Part shown: in pieces, positions 10,488 through 18,585 of the stretch
How the letters are laid out: each line of letters starts with the position of its first letter
How positions within the stretch are numbered: position 1 is the stretch's first letter
Origin: Alphaproteobacteria bacterium
Lineage (GTDB): Bacteria > Pseudomonadota > Alphaproteobacteria > Rickettsiales > UBA1997
Assembly: GCA_014190355.1 (NCBI GenBank)
Contig: BJGH01000002.1
Span: 189,992-253,991 of the forward strand
Length of the DNA stretch: 64,000 nucleotides
Direction of reading: 5' to 3'
Notes under the pieces: generated by a model
What the model saw: the letters and a program-made list of their open reading frames with translations, nothing else
What the model was told of the DNA's origin: nothing
Databases searched by the model: none
Program-made: the position numbers and the translations under genes

Positions 10488-12056
10488 GTGAGTAACGAAA
10501 TTAAAATCAAAAAATCACGATTAGTTTTTATTTACTTTTGTATTTTAGCTGTTTTTTCTTTAGTTATTATCAGGATGCTTTATGTTGTGGTAATGGGTGA
10601 TAAGGTAAAAATCAGTGGTATTTATGATTCAAGAAAAACTGGCAGAAGGGGTAATATTTATGATCGTAATAAAGTTTTGGTAGCAACAGATTTAAAAACT
10701 AAATCGCTTTATATTAGTTCGGTACTTATCAAAGATGCTAATGCTATGGCAAGTGGTTTGTCGCAAATTTTTCCTGAATTATCTTTTCAAGAAATATCAA
10801 AAAAAATTTCCGATGGCAAGAATAGCAAACAGTGGATTTTAATTCGCAGGAACCTTACTCCACTTCAAGTTGAAGAAGTGAAAAAAATGAAAATGGCTGG
10901 TTTACTTTTTGAAGATGATATGATTCGAGTCTATCCACAAAAATCAATTGCTAGCCATTATGTAGGCTATGTTGATTTAGATCGTAAGGGCTTGGCAGGA
11001 ATTGAAATGCAATATGATCGTTTACTTTCACAAAATCAAGATTTGTATTTAGCAATGGATGTAAGGGTTCAAGATATTCTAAGTGATGAATTATATAACG
11101 GTTTTGAAAAATTCAAAGCAAAAGCAGCGGCAGGAATTGTTATGGATGTTAATTCAGGTGAAATTTTAGCATTGTCTTCTTTGCCATCTTTTGATGCTAA
11201 TATCCAGAGCGAAGCTCAAGCTGATCAAAGGTTTAATCGAATCACTGGAGGAGTATATGAACTTGGATCAGTCATGAAAATTTTCACTAATGCTTTAGCT
11301 TTTGAAAAGGACTTAGTAAAATTAAGCGATATTTATTCAGTGTCTGAGCCAATAAAATATGGCAGATTTAGTATCAAGGATCATGATCGCGGTGATCCGG
11401 AGATGTCGGTTTTAAAAATTTTTACTGAATCTTCAAATATTGGCACTGTTAAAATTGCTGAAAAAATTGGAGCAAGTAATCAAAAAGAATTTTTATCTAA
11501 GTTAGGTTTTTTGAAAAAAATGGAGGTAGATTTTCCTGGGTTGGGACGCCCAATATCCCCTAAAATCTGGCGAGATATAAATCTTTATACTATATCATAT
11601 GGTCACGGTATCGCTATAACCCCACTACATTTCGCAAGGGCTGTTAGCGCTATAGTTAATGGTGGATACTTACCAGAATTATCATTCCTTAAAGCTGATC
11701 AACATAGTCGAGGAGAAAATGTTATTTCTGAACAGACCTCGCAGACTATGAGGTTCATGATGAGAAAAGTTGTTGAAGAAGGAACTGGTAAAAATGCTAA
11801 TGTTATTGGATATGAAGTTGGTGGAAAAACTGGAACAGCAGAAAGAGCTGAATATGGCGGATACAATGAGGGACAAAATTTTGTATCCTTTGTAGCAATT
11901 TTTCCGATTTCTAAACCGCGCTACATGGTTTATGTAATTTTTGATCGACCAAATTATATTTTTAACACCGCTGGAATGGTTGCAGCACCTGTAGCAGGAA
12001 TGGTTGTAAAAAATATTGCACCACTTTTAGGAGTTAAGCCAAAAATTAATCCTTAA
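10488..12056 (+). CDS. ftsI: Septal peptidoglycan transpeptidase (penicillin-binding protein 3)
   Basis: Cross-links septal peptidoglycan at division. It has 522 residues, with one N-terminal membrane segment at about residues 12-35, a PBP dimerisation domain, then the transpeptidase domain. Active-site motifs: S-x-x-K as SVMK at 261-264, S-x-N as SSN in TESSNIGTVKIA, and KTG in VGGKTGTAERAE. The start is a GTG at 10488; no in-frame ATG lies closer to the hydrophobic anchor. It is not beside other dcw-cluster genes, another sign of scattered operons. The 14-base gap from mdh suggests shared transcription. Confidence 0.93.
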   Translation: MSNEIKIKKSRLVFIYFCILAVFSLVIIRMLYVVVMGDKVKISGIYDSRKTGRRGNIYDRNKVLVATDLKTKSLYISSVLIKDANAMASGLSQIFPELSFQEISKKISDGKNSKQWILIRRNLTPLQVEEVKKMKMAGLLFEDDMIRVYPQKSIASHYVGYVDLDRKGLAGIEMQYDRLLSQNQDLYLAMDVRVQDILSDELYNGFEKFKAKAAAGIVMDVNSGEILALSSLPSFDANIQSEAQADQRFNRITGGVYELGSVMKIFTNALAFEKDLVKLSDIYSVSEPIKYGRFSIKDHDRGDPEMSVLKIFTESSNIGTVKIAEKIGASNQKEFLSKLGFLKKMEVDFPGLGRPISPKIWRDINLYTISYGHGIAITPLHFARAVSAIVNGGYLPELSFLKADQHSRGENVISEQTSQTMRFMMRKVVEEGTGKNANVIGYEVGGKTGTAERAEYGGYNEGQNFVSFVAIFPISKPRYMVYVIFDRPNYIFNTAGMVAAPVAGMVVKNIAPLLGVKPKINP

Positions 12057-12112
12057 AAAACCTAAAAAAATTTTAAGTATTAATAATCCCATTTTTTTCT
12101 GTTAAAAATCTC

Positions 12113-12140
12113 TATATTGAATTCAATTGATTTCAATATA
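12113..12140. terminator. AT-rich hairpin between convergent ftsI and trmL
   Basis: A perfect 9-base inverted repeat, TATATTGAA and TTCAATATA, encloses a 10-base loop 57 bases after the ftsI stop. Read on the minus strand it is followed by GAGATTTTTAAC, a short T run. It could end transcription from either side, but the stem contains little G/C, so the call is weak. Confidence 0.3.
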
Positions 12141-12280
12141 ACTTTATAAAATAATCATTTTTAATTTAAAATTATATTAAGTTTAAGATCTTTTTTGGAT
12201 AGTTTGAGTGATTAAGAATTTGAAGGTTGGTTTTCTTTACTTAGTAAGTTAAAGGATAGCCGCAACTAAATTATCAGTTT

Positions 12281-12736
12281 TTAAGGGTTAAATGAAGATA
12301 CTGCGTGAGCAACTATAATTGAGCAAGCATTTGCAATGTTAAGGGAACGAACTTTGCTTGAGGTGGGAATAAAGATTTTATGATTAGCTTTATTAAAAAC
12401 ATCTTCGCTAACTCCACAACTTTCTCGACCAAACATAATAAAATCATTAACATTGAAGCTAAATTTACGGTAACTTATATCGCCTTTAGTGGTTGCTAGA
12501 ACAAGGCGTTGGTTTTTTTTAACTATTTCTTCATTAAAAAAAATATCAAAAGATTTGTGGCGAATTATCACGGCACTAGCAAGATAATCTAGAGCAGTTT
12601 TTTTAATTTTATTTAAATCGAATACAAAACCGCATGGCTCAACAATGTGTAGCTCGCAATCAAAGGCAACGCAACTTCTGATAATAGCTCCTACATTATT
12701 TGCTATGTCTGGTTGAAATAATACAACTTTAAGCAT
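12281..12736 (-). CDS. trmL: tRNA (cytidine/uridine-34-2'-O)-methyltransferase
   Basis: A small SPOUT methyltransferase of 151 residues that methylates the wobble ribose of tRNA-Leu isoacceptors. The opening strand KVVLFQPDIANNVGAIIRSC carries the NxGxxxR motif, FGRESCGVSEDVF gives the FG-E-x-x-G loop, and the SAM-knot segment IPTSSKVRSLNIANACSI with S-L-N is at the C-terminus. Length and motifs match TrmL rather than the longer TrmH or TrmJ. It has no close operon partner: ftsI is convergent on one side, and a 600-base spacer lies on the other. Confidence 0.92.
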   Translation of the reverse strand: MLKVVLFQPDIANNVGAIIRSCVAFDCELHIVEPCGFVFDLNKIKKTALDYLASAVIIRHKSFDIFFNEEIVKKNQRLVLATTKGDISYRKFSFNVNDFIMFGRESCGVSEDVFNKANHKIFIPTSSKVRSLNIANACSIIVAHAVSSFNP

Positions 12737-13340
12737 TTGAAAAAAAATATTGAAATAGATTGTCTATTCTGTTGTAAAAAAATATTTTTAGGTAGATTTT
12801 AAAACGAATAAGATATTTTTAAAAAATTTTTTTAAAATTTATAGCAAATTAACTTTACTTTGTTGCAATTAATAACAAGGTAAATTCATTTTGTTTGGGA
12901 TCTCAGGCAAATACAAGAATGTTAAAGCTAATTTATATTTAATGTATGGTAAAAATAGCTATATTTTTGTCAATATTCAAATTTAAGTTTTGCAATTATT
13001 AACTAACTTTAAAAATAATATTGCTATATAAGTTGGATTAATTAATTTTTTAGTTGATTTAATTATTTGATTGCTAAAAATGATAATTAAAAATTTTATT
13101 ACCATAAATTTATTGAATAAATTAATTTTTAAAATCTTGAATATCAAATATACATAGATTTATTAAAATATTTATCAATAACTTGATTTAAAATACTTAA
13201 ACTTAAGATAAAATTTATAGTTAAGATTAAATAAAAAATGTTATAAGCTCTAATAATTATTATAAAAAAACAATAATTATAAATGATATTAAAACATTAT
13301 TAAATACTGATAATTTTAATTATAATAAAAATTAATATAT
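12737..13340. other. 600-base A/T-rich spacer between trmL and fdx
   Basis: No gene is visible on either strand. One possible structured element is a hairpin at 12854-12884: 11 bases TTTACTTTGTT pair with AACAAGGTAAA (one G-U pair) around a 9-base loop. The last 350 bases before fdx are extremely A/T-rich and must contain the fdx promoter, but no -35/-10 pair can be chosen with confidence. Confidence 0.5.
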
Positions 13341-13682
13341 ATGTTGGAAACTGTTAAAATAGTTTTTATTACCAAGGGTGAAAAAAAAGAATTCCAAGTT
13401 CCGCTTGGAACAACGGTTCTTGAAGCTGCTCATAATAACGACATTGATTTGGAAGGTGCATGTGAGGGATCTCTAGCCTGCTCAACATGTCATGTAGTTG
13501 TTGCAAAAGAATATTATAATAAATTATCAACCCCTTCAGAAGACGAAGAAGACATGCTGGATTTAGCTTTTGGCCTTACTCCAACTTCTCGACTGGGTTG
13601 TCAAATTATTATGACTAAGGAGTTAGATGGTCTTGAATTAATAGTTCCAGATGAAACTCGTAATGTCTCAATAAATAATTAA
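13341..13682 (+). CDS. fdx: [2Fe-2S] ferredoxin, Isc/adrenodoxin type
   Basis: A 113-residue electron carrier of the adrenodoxin family used in iron-sulfur cluster assembly and mitochondrial-type electron transfer. The cluster ligands are C41, C47, C50 and C87, in [10 protein letters not shown] and R-L-G-C. The acidic stretch [11 protein letters not shown] (68-78) is the usual partner-binding face. No other isc genes are near; the next gene, after 34 bases, is a DUF2125-like membrane protein. The upstream region is nearly free of G and C, and there is no Shine-Dalgarno motif. Confidence 0.94.
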   Translation: MLETVKIVFITKGEKKEFQVPLGTTVLEAAHNNDIDLEGACEGSLACSTCHVVVAKEYYNKLSTPSEDEEDMLDLAFGLTPTSRLGCQIIMTKELDGLELIVPDETRNVSINN

Positions 13683-13716
13683 TTCACTATTACATCAACT
13701 TAAAAAAATTGAATTT

Positions 13717-15270
13717 ATGAAAAAAGATTTGATAATTAAAATTGGAATTGGAATTTTTGCAGTGGTATTTGGATACTGCGTTTTCTGGTTTTTCAAGGCT
13801 GGTCAAATTGAGAAGCAATTAAATAAGTTTATTACTGAAAATAGTGGCAATGTTTCGGTCGGTGAATTGACGGTTTCTGGTTTTCCAGTTGCCCAAAAAA
13901 TTTCGGTTACTGACCTCAAGCTAACCATCCCTTCTACTTTATTCAATAAAAAACAAATAATTATTAAAAATATTGAGGCTAAGGCATCAATTTTATCAAA
14001 AGATTTCGTGGTTACAACATTTTCTCAGGCAAGTATTAATGACTTAGAAAAAGGATTAATGGCCATCGAGTTCAGCAAAGATCCTGAAATTTCTTTTACA
14101 GTTGGTAATGCTGGAATTCAAAACTTGATTTATCAGGATATGGGATATCGTATTCTTGATAATGAGAAAAATAATTTTTACTCTGCTTCTAGAACATCAA
14201 TTAATATTCAAAGCTCTGTAGATGATCTCCAAAAAACAATCGTTAAAATTACTGGTAGCATAAATGAAGTTCAGGGTTTTGGGGTTATTGATGTCTATAA
14301 ATCTGGCTTAGAAAAGAAAATTATTGAAGGTATTAAAACCGAAGAAATTGTCTTTGGTTCTGCTCCGCCATCTAGCGAAGGTCATGCAGATTCCAAATCT
14401 GATTACAAGAATGATGCCAAAAAAATCTCTGATGCTGGAATTAAGCAACAAGACTTGCCGAATGAAAAAGATACTGCTAAGGCTCCTGCTAATCCAGCAA
14501 ACCCAGCATTAGCATCTTCCGCTTCTGCTGCACCTAATTCGAATGCCGCAGGATCAGCTCCTTCTAATGGTGCGAGTAATGTTGCTAATTCAGCTGTTCC
14601 TAATCCTGCTGCTAACGGAGCTCCTCCAGCAGTTGCTTCTAATAATTCTAATCCAGCACCTGTTACGGATCCCAATCAATTATCGCCCGCCGTATCTCCT
14701 CAGCAAGTTCCATCCGCTATTACTGATTCAAGCATTGTTAAAAGCAATATAACAATCGATATTGAATATCAGATTAGCTCAAACGAGCAACAACCTCAGG
14801 TTCCTTCAGATCCGTCCCAAGTTAAGGAGATGGCAATTCAATCAAGTAAAATTGTTAAAATAAATAATATTGAGTTTTCTAATCCTTTGTATAAATTGTT
14901 TATCAATGGACAACTAACAATTCTAACTGATGACAATCTGCCATCGGGTGGCGTGTCATTAAAAGTTGAAAATATTGACAATCTAGTAAATCAATTAGTT
15001 ACTCAACTTGGTCAGATGGCTGATCAGCCAAAATTAATTAATGAAAATCGCCCGAATGCCGATTCTTCGGTTGCCGATACTTCAGTGCAAGATGCTTATA
15101 AAAATTTCCTAAAAAGAATTGCAATTAATCTTCCATCTGTAAATCGAGAAATCTCTTCAAAGAATCCGGTTACTAAAGAAAATATTGCTCAGTTTGACAT
15201 CCGTCGTGAAAAAAATCTTGATTTCATTGTCAATGAAATTTCAATACACGAAATTTTAGGCAAGTTCTAA
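13717..15270 (+). CDS. DUF2125-like membrane-anchored protein with a low-complexity insert
   Basis: A 517-residue protein with one N-terminal membrane segment (about residues 8-27), then a beta-rich domain (30-210) whose layout fits alphaproteobacterial DUF2125 proteins (function unknown; the bulk is expected in the periplasm). Residues 215-336 are a disordered linker made mainly of A, P, S and N, with repeated AAPNS/NPAAN-like pieces. A second beta-rich part (340-517) follows. The linker is locally richer in G/C than its neighbours, which creates a long antisense open frame that I treat as a shadow. The family call is from overall pattern, without a signature motif. Confidence 0.55.
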   Translation: MKKDLIIKIGIGIFAVVFGYCVFWFFKAGQIEKQLNKFITENSGNVSVGELTVSGFPVAQKISVTDLKLTIPSTLFNKKQIIIKNIEAKASILSKDFVVTTFSQASINDLEKGLMAIEFSKDPEISFTVGNAGIQNLIYQDMGYRILDNEKNNFYSASRTSINIQSSVDDLQKTIVKITGSINEVQGFGVIDVYKSGLEKKIIEGIKTEEIVFGSAPPSSEGHADSKSDYKNDAKKISDAGIKQQDLPNEKDTAKAPANPANPALASSASAAPNSNAAGSAPSNGASNVANSAVPNPAANGAPPAVASNNSNPAPVTDPNQLSPAVSPQQVPSAITDSSIVKSNITIDIEYQISSNEQQPQVPSDPSQVKEMAIQSSKIVKINNIEFSNPLYKLFINGQLTILTDDNLPSGGVSLKVENIDNLVNQLVTQLGQMADQPKLINENRPNADSSVADTSVQDAYKNFLKRIAINLPSVNREISSKNPVTKENIAQFDIRREKNLDFIVNEISIHEILGKF

Positions 15271-15438
15271 TTATTACTAGGTTGAGTTTTTTAATTAACA
15301 GAGCTGGTACTGCAATTTGTTCTAAGCTTGGTTTAATAAATTAGTAAAATAATTACTCTACTATCATTGTTTTACAATGGCTATTAGTTCAATGCAGCAT
15401 AAAGTGAAGTACAATAAGTTTTAAAATTAATAGATCCT

Positions 15439-16302
15439 ATGATCGACATCAAACAATTGTTGCATAGTAGTGTTGATAAATTAAAAAAAAATCCCCATAG
15501 CAATAGTTATCTTGAAGCCCGCCTAATAATTGCTGAGATATTGGCCATAGATGTAAATAAAATTCCAATTATAGATAATTTAATTGTTGAAGATCAAAAA
15601 GTTGAATTAATAACCCAACTAGTTAATTTGAGAGTTCTGGGTAAACCTCTGGCGTATCTGTTAAAAAAAAGAGAATTCTGGGGACAAGTTTTTGTAGTTG
15701 ATGAATCAGTTCTTGATCCGCGTCCGGATAGTGAAACCCTAGTTGAATTGGTATATAATATTTTTAGTAATAATTTAGGTCAAAAAAAAATGCTTTTGGA
15801 ATTGGGGGTGGGAAGTGGATGTCTAATAATCTCATTGCTAAATATTTTTAAAAATTTTCAAGGAGTTGGGGTTGATATTAGTAGAGATGCTTTAAAAATA
15901 GCCAAACAAAATCTTGATAGATTTAATTTAGAAAATAGGCTGGAGTTATTGTGCAGCAATATGTTTCAAGAATTGCCAAGCTCTTTAAAATTTGATATAA
16001 TTATCTCAAATCCACCTTATATTCCATCACAAGATATTATAAAATTACAAAATGAGGTTGCAAAATTTGAGCCTAGAATTGCTCTGGATGGTGGTGCTGA
16101 TGGTCTTGATTTTTATCGTATAATTGCTGAAAATTCATCATTGTTTTTAAATAAAAAAGGACGAATAATTCTCGAAATAGGTTATGGTCAAGATCATCAA
16201 GTTAAAGAAATTTTTGAAAAGAATAATTTTAAATTTATTAATTCACAAAAAGATCTATCTGGCGTGATCAGGGTTTTAGATTTTGAAATTAATTCTCTAT
16301 GA
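15439..16302 (+). CDS. prmC: Release-factor glutamine N5-methyltransferase
   Basis: Methylates the glutamine of the GGQ loop in release factors 1 and 2. The 287 residues contain the helical N-terminal recognition domain, the SAM-binding strand LLELGVGSGCLIISLL and the catalytic NPPY at 191-194 (ISNPPYIPS), which together identify the PrmC/HemK family. Its last four bases overlap the panC start (ATGA), so the two are translationally coupled. It opens a tight five-gene run that continues to 20369. Its substrate prfA lies 9 kb upstream. Confidence 0.95.
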   Translation: MIDIKQLLHSSVDKLKKNPHSNSYLEARLIIAEILAIDVNKIPIIDNLIVEDQKVELITQLVNLRVLGKPLAYLLKKREFWGQVFVVDESVLDPRPDSETLVELVYNIFSNNLGQKKMLLELGVGSGCLIISLLNIFKNFQGVGVDISRDALKIAKQNLDRFNLENRLELLCSNMFQELPSSLKFDIIISNPPYIPSQDIIKLQNEVAKFEPRIALDGGADGLDFYRIIAENSSLFLNKKGRIILEIGYGQDHQVKEIFEKNNFKFINSQKDLSGVIRVLDFEINSL

Positions 16303-17135
16303 AAGTTATTGAAAAAATTAACGAAATAAAAGAACGGTTGTTAATTCATAATAATAATCAAGAATCAATAATTCTTGTTCCAACAATGGGTGCATTGCAC
16401 GATGGTCATTTGACTTTAGTGAAAGAGGCAAAAAAAATCGCAAAAATTGTTGTTGTTAGTATCTTTGTTAATAAAGCTCAATTTAATAATTTTGAGGATT
16501 TTGAAAAATATCCTCGTAACCTTATAAAGGATATTGAAGCTTTAAAAGATTGTGGAATTAATTATATTTTTGCTCCTAGTCATCAAGAAATTTTTCAAGA
16601 ACAAAATAATTTTGAAGTTAATGTTTTGGGAATTGCTGACTGTCTTTGTGGAAGATATCGACCTAAACATTTTAATGGAGTAGCATTAATTATAAGTAAA
16701 TTATTTAATATTATCAAACCAAATCATGCAATATTTGGCATGAAAGATTTCCAGCAATTATTAATTATAAAAAAACTAGTTAATGACTTTAATTTTTCTG
16801 TCAAAATACATGGTTTTGAAACAGTTAGAAATAATCAAGGTCTTGCTCTTTCATCTCGTAATCAAAGATTGAACAATCACCAATTGTTAATTGCCTCAAA
16901 TATTTTTAGAATTTTAAATGAAATAAAAAATAATTTTAGGAATAATAAAAATATTTTAATGGAAAAAAAACAAGAATTGCTTGCAATTGGTTTTGATAAA
17001 GTTGAATATTTAGAAATTCGTGATGAAAATAATCTTCAGTTAATCGAAAATTTTCAAACTAATCAGCAAGCTCGAATATTCATTGCAGTTTATCTGCAAG
17101 GCGTTAGGTTAATTGATAATTTAGCAATTTCTTAA
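16299..17135 (+). CDS. panC: Pantothenate synthetase
   Basis: Joins pantoate and beta-alanine with ATP to make pantothenate, the precursor of coenzyme A. The 278 residues include the nucleotide-binding TMGALHDGH at 29-37, the FVNKAQFN pantoate-site segment, and the F-G-x-K-D-x-Q-Q loop as FGMKDFQQ. The KMSKS-equivalent is in ALSSRNQRL. Neither panB nor panD is in the window. Many Rickettsiales import pantothenate or a later precursor, so the gene suggests that this lineage kept, or partly kept, the pathway. Start and prmC stop overlap by four bases. Confidence 0.94.
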   Translation: MKVIEKINEIKERLLIHNNNQESIILVPTMGALHDGHLTLVKEAKKIAKIVVVSIFVNKAQFNNFEDFEKYPRNLIKDIEALKDCGINYIFAPSHQEIFQEQNNFEVNVLGIADCLCGRYRPKHFNGVALIISKLFNIIKPNHAIFGMKDFQQLLIIKKLVNDFNFSVKIHGFETVRNNQGLALSSRNQRLNNHQLLIASNIFRILNEIKNNFRNNKNILMEKKQELLAIGFDKVEYLEIRDENNLQLIENFQTNQQARIFIAVYLQGVRLIDNLAIS

Positions 17136-17150
17136 TTTTAATTTTTTTTT

Positions 17151-18317
17151 ATGTCTTACATTATAATTAGCAACATTGGCTTAGCGGTAATGATGCTAGT
17201 TGTTTTTTTAAGATACTCACATTTTCGACTTAATTATAAAAAAGATTTAGAAAAGCAAAAAAAAATATATGATCAGCAAATTGCTGAGCTTAAAAAAACT
17301 GAGGTTGTTGTTGATACTGAAAGTTTGAAAGCGGAGACTCAGAAGAATGAAAATCTAACTCGTGAAATTCAGGAACTTGAAAGACAAAGAGATAGCGATT
17401 TAAAGTTGCGTATTAGTGCTGAAAAACAAATTGAAGTAACTAACAAAAAAATGCAAGAATTGCAAAAAAGAATTGAGGATTGGTCTGTTATTCAAGACTC
17501 GATACTTAATGATACCAGAGATACCATGGTTAAGATTGGCAATGATTTATTTAAAAAACTAAATGATAGTTATAAGCAGGAAGCTTTAACTAATAGAAAT
17601 TTAATTGGAAGGGTATCGAAAACTCAAGATGAGCAAAAAGAATTTCTTAATCACTTTGGTCAAAGTGTTACTCAGCAGATTTCTAGTTTTCAGCAAAAAA
17701 TATCAAGTTCTTCTATTGCAAACAATTCTTCATCAAATCAAGTTTTAAATGGTGTTACTAGTTTAGCTTCAGTAAATAATAATCAAAATAATTCAAACTC
17801 TTCACAACCTCAAAATAATAGTGTTAAGGCTGATAATCTAAGCGATGTCAAAACTAAAAAGTTACTAGAGGATATTGTTGAAACTATGAAAGCTGCTGGA
17901 AGGCTTTCAAATAAAGATTATTTCTTGGCAACTAATTTCGATGATCAAAGAGCAAAGTTGATGTTGTGTGAGTTAGTTTTTGCTGCGGCGGACCGTTGTT
18001 ATGTTATGGATTTTAAGGCAATAAAAATTTTTAATGAATATGAGAAATTATTGCCAGCTAATCAACAGCAAGCTCAAGATTTTTTAAAGGATAAATTCTC
18101 TAAATATCTTGCTTATTTAGCTAATCCTAAATATATTGAATCTATTGATAAGGTTTTGAAATCAGCAAGGGTTGCAAAAGAAAAAAATGTTATTATTCTG
18201 GCATTATCTTCGAAAAAAGAGATTGGCATAATCAAAGATTTAGGAATTTATGATCAGGTCAAAAAATTTAATATCGAAGTTATGGATTTTGATTTAATTG
18301 TTAATGTTGTAATTTAA
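17151..18317 (+). CDS. Membrane-anchored coiled-coil protein, possibly distantly RmuC-like
   Basis: Not firmly recognised. The 388 residues have an N-terminal membrane segment (1-20), a long charged coiled coil (about 25-110), a helical region (110-190), an S/N/Q-rich linker (190-225) and a compact C-terminal domain (235-388) ending in alternating hydrophobic strands. The layout of anchor, coiled coil and C-terminal alpha/beta domain recalls RmuC, a DNA-recombination-limiting protein, but I cannot see the conserved RmuC nuclease motifs. It lies 15 bases after panC and one base before the CDGSH gene, so it is clearly part of that operon. Confidence 0.5.
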   Translation: MSYIIISNIGLAVMMLVVFLRYSHFRLNYKKDLEKQKKIYDQQIAELKKTEVVVDTESLKAETQKNENLTREIQELERQRDSDLKLRISAEKQIEVTNKKMQELQKRIEDWSVIQDSILNDTRDTMVKIGNDLFKKLNDSYKQEALTNRNLIGRVSKTQDEQKEFLNHFGQSVTQQISSFQQKISSSSIANNSSSNQVLNGVTSLASVNNNQNNSNSSQPQNNSVKADNLSDVKTKKLLEDIVETMKAAGRLSNKDYFLATNFDDQRAKLMLCELVFAAADRCYVMDFKAIKIFNEYEKLLPANQQQAQDFLKDKFSKYLAYLANPKYIESIDKVLKSARVAKEKNVIILALSSKKEIGIIKDLGIYDQVKKFNIEVMDFDLIVNVVI

Positions 18318-18318
18318 T

Positions 18319-18585
18319 ATGTCTCAACAGCTTCCAGTAGTTTCCAGTAAATTGCCTTATAAAATTGAGGTAGAAGCTGGGAAAAAATATAGTTGGTGTT
18401 CTTGTGGTCTATCGGCAACACAACCATTTTGCGATGGTTCCCACAAGACTTATAAAAATCCTGATGGAACAAGCGTCATGAAATCAGTTCCATATGTTGC
18501 TCAAGCTAATGAAACTGTTTATTTTTGTGGATGTAAGCATAGCAAAAATGGCGTTTTTTGTGATGGAACGCATAGCAAAATTTAA
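18319..18585 (+). CDS. CDGSH iron-sulfur protein (tandem domains)
   Basis: An 88-residue protein with two CDGSH zinc-finger-like motifs, each binding a [2Fe-2S] cluster with three cysteines and one histidine. Motif 1 has C27, C29, C38 and H42; motif 2 has C70, C72, C81 and H85 (written CDGT instead of CDGS). Tandem short forms without a membrane anchor occur in many bacteria and resemble mitochondrial MiNT (CISD3); the role is probably redox or cluster transfer. Its stop shares a base with the ATG of the ABC transporter (TAATG), indicating coupling. Confidence 0.92.
   Translation: MSQQLPVVSSKLPYKIEVEAGKKYSWCSCGLSATQPFCDGSHKTYKNPDGTSVMKSVPYVAQANETVYFCGCKHSKNGVFCDGTHSKI

Noticed and set aside
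14403-14675. A 90-codon alanine-rich antisense frame
   Set aside because: Shadow of the A/P/S/N-rich linker of the DUF2125-like protein.
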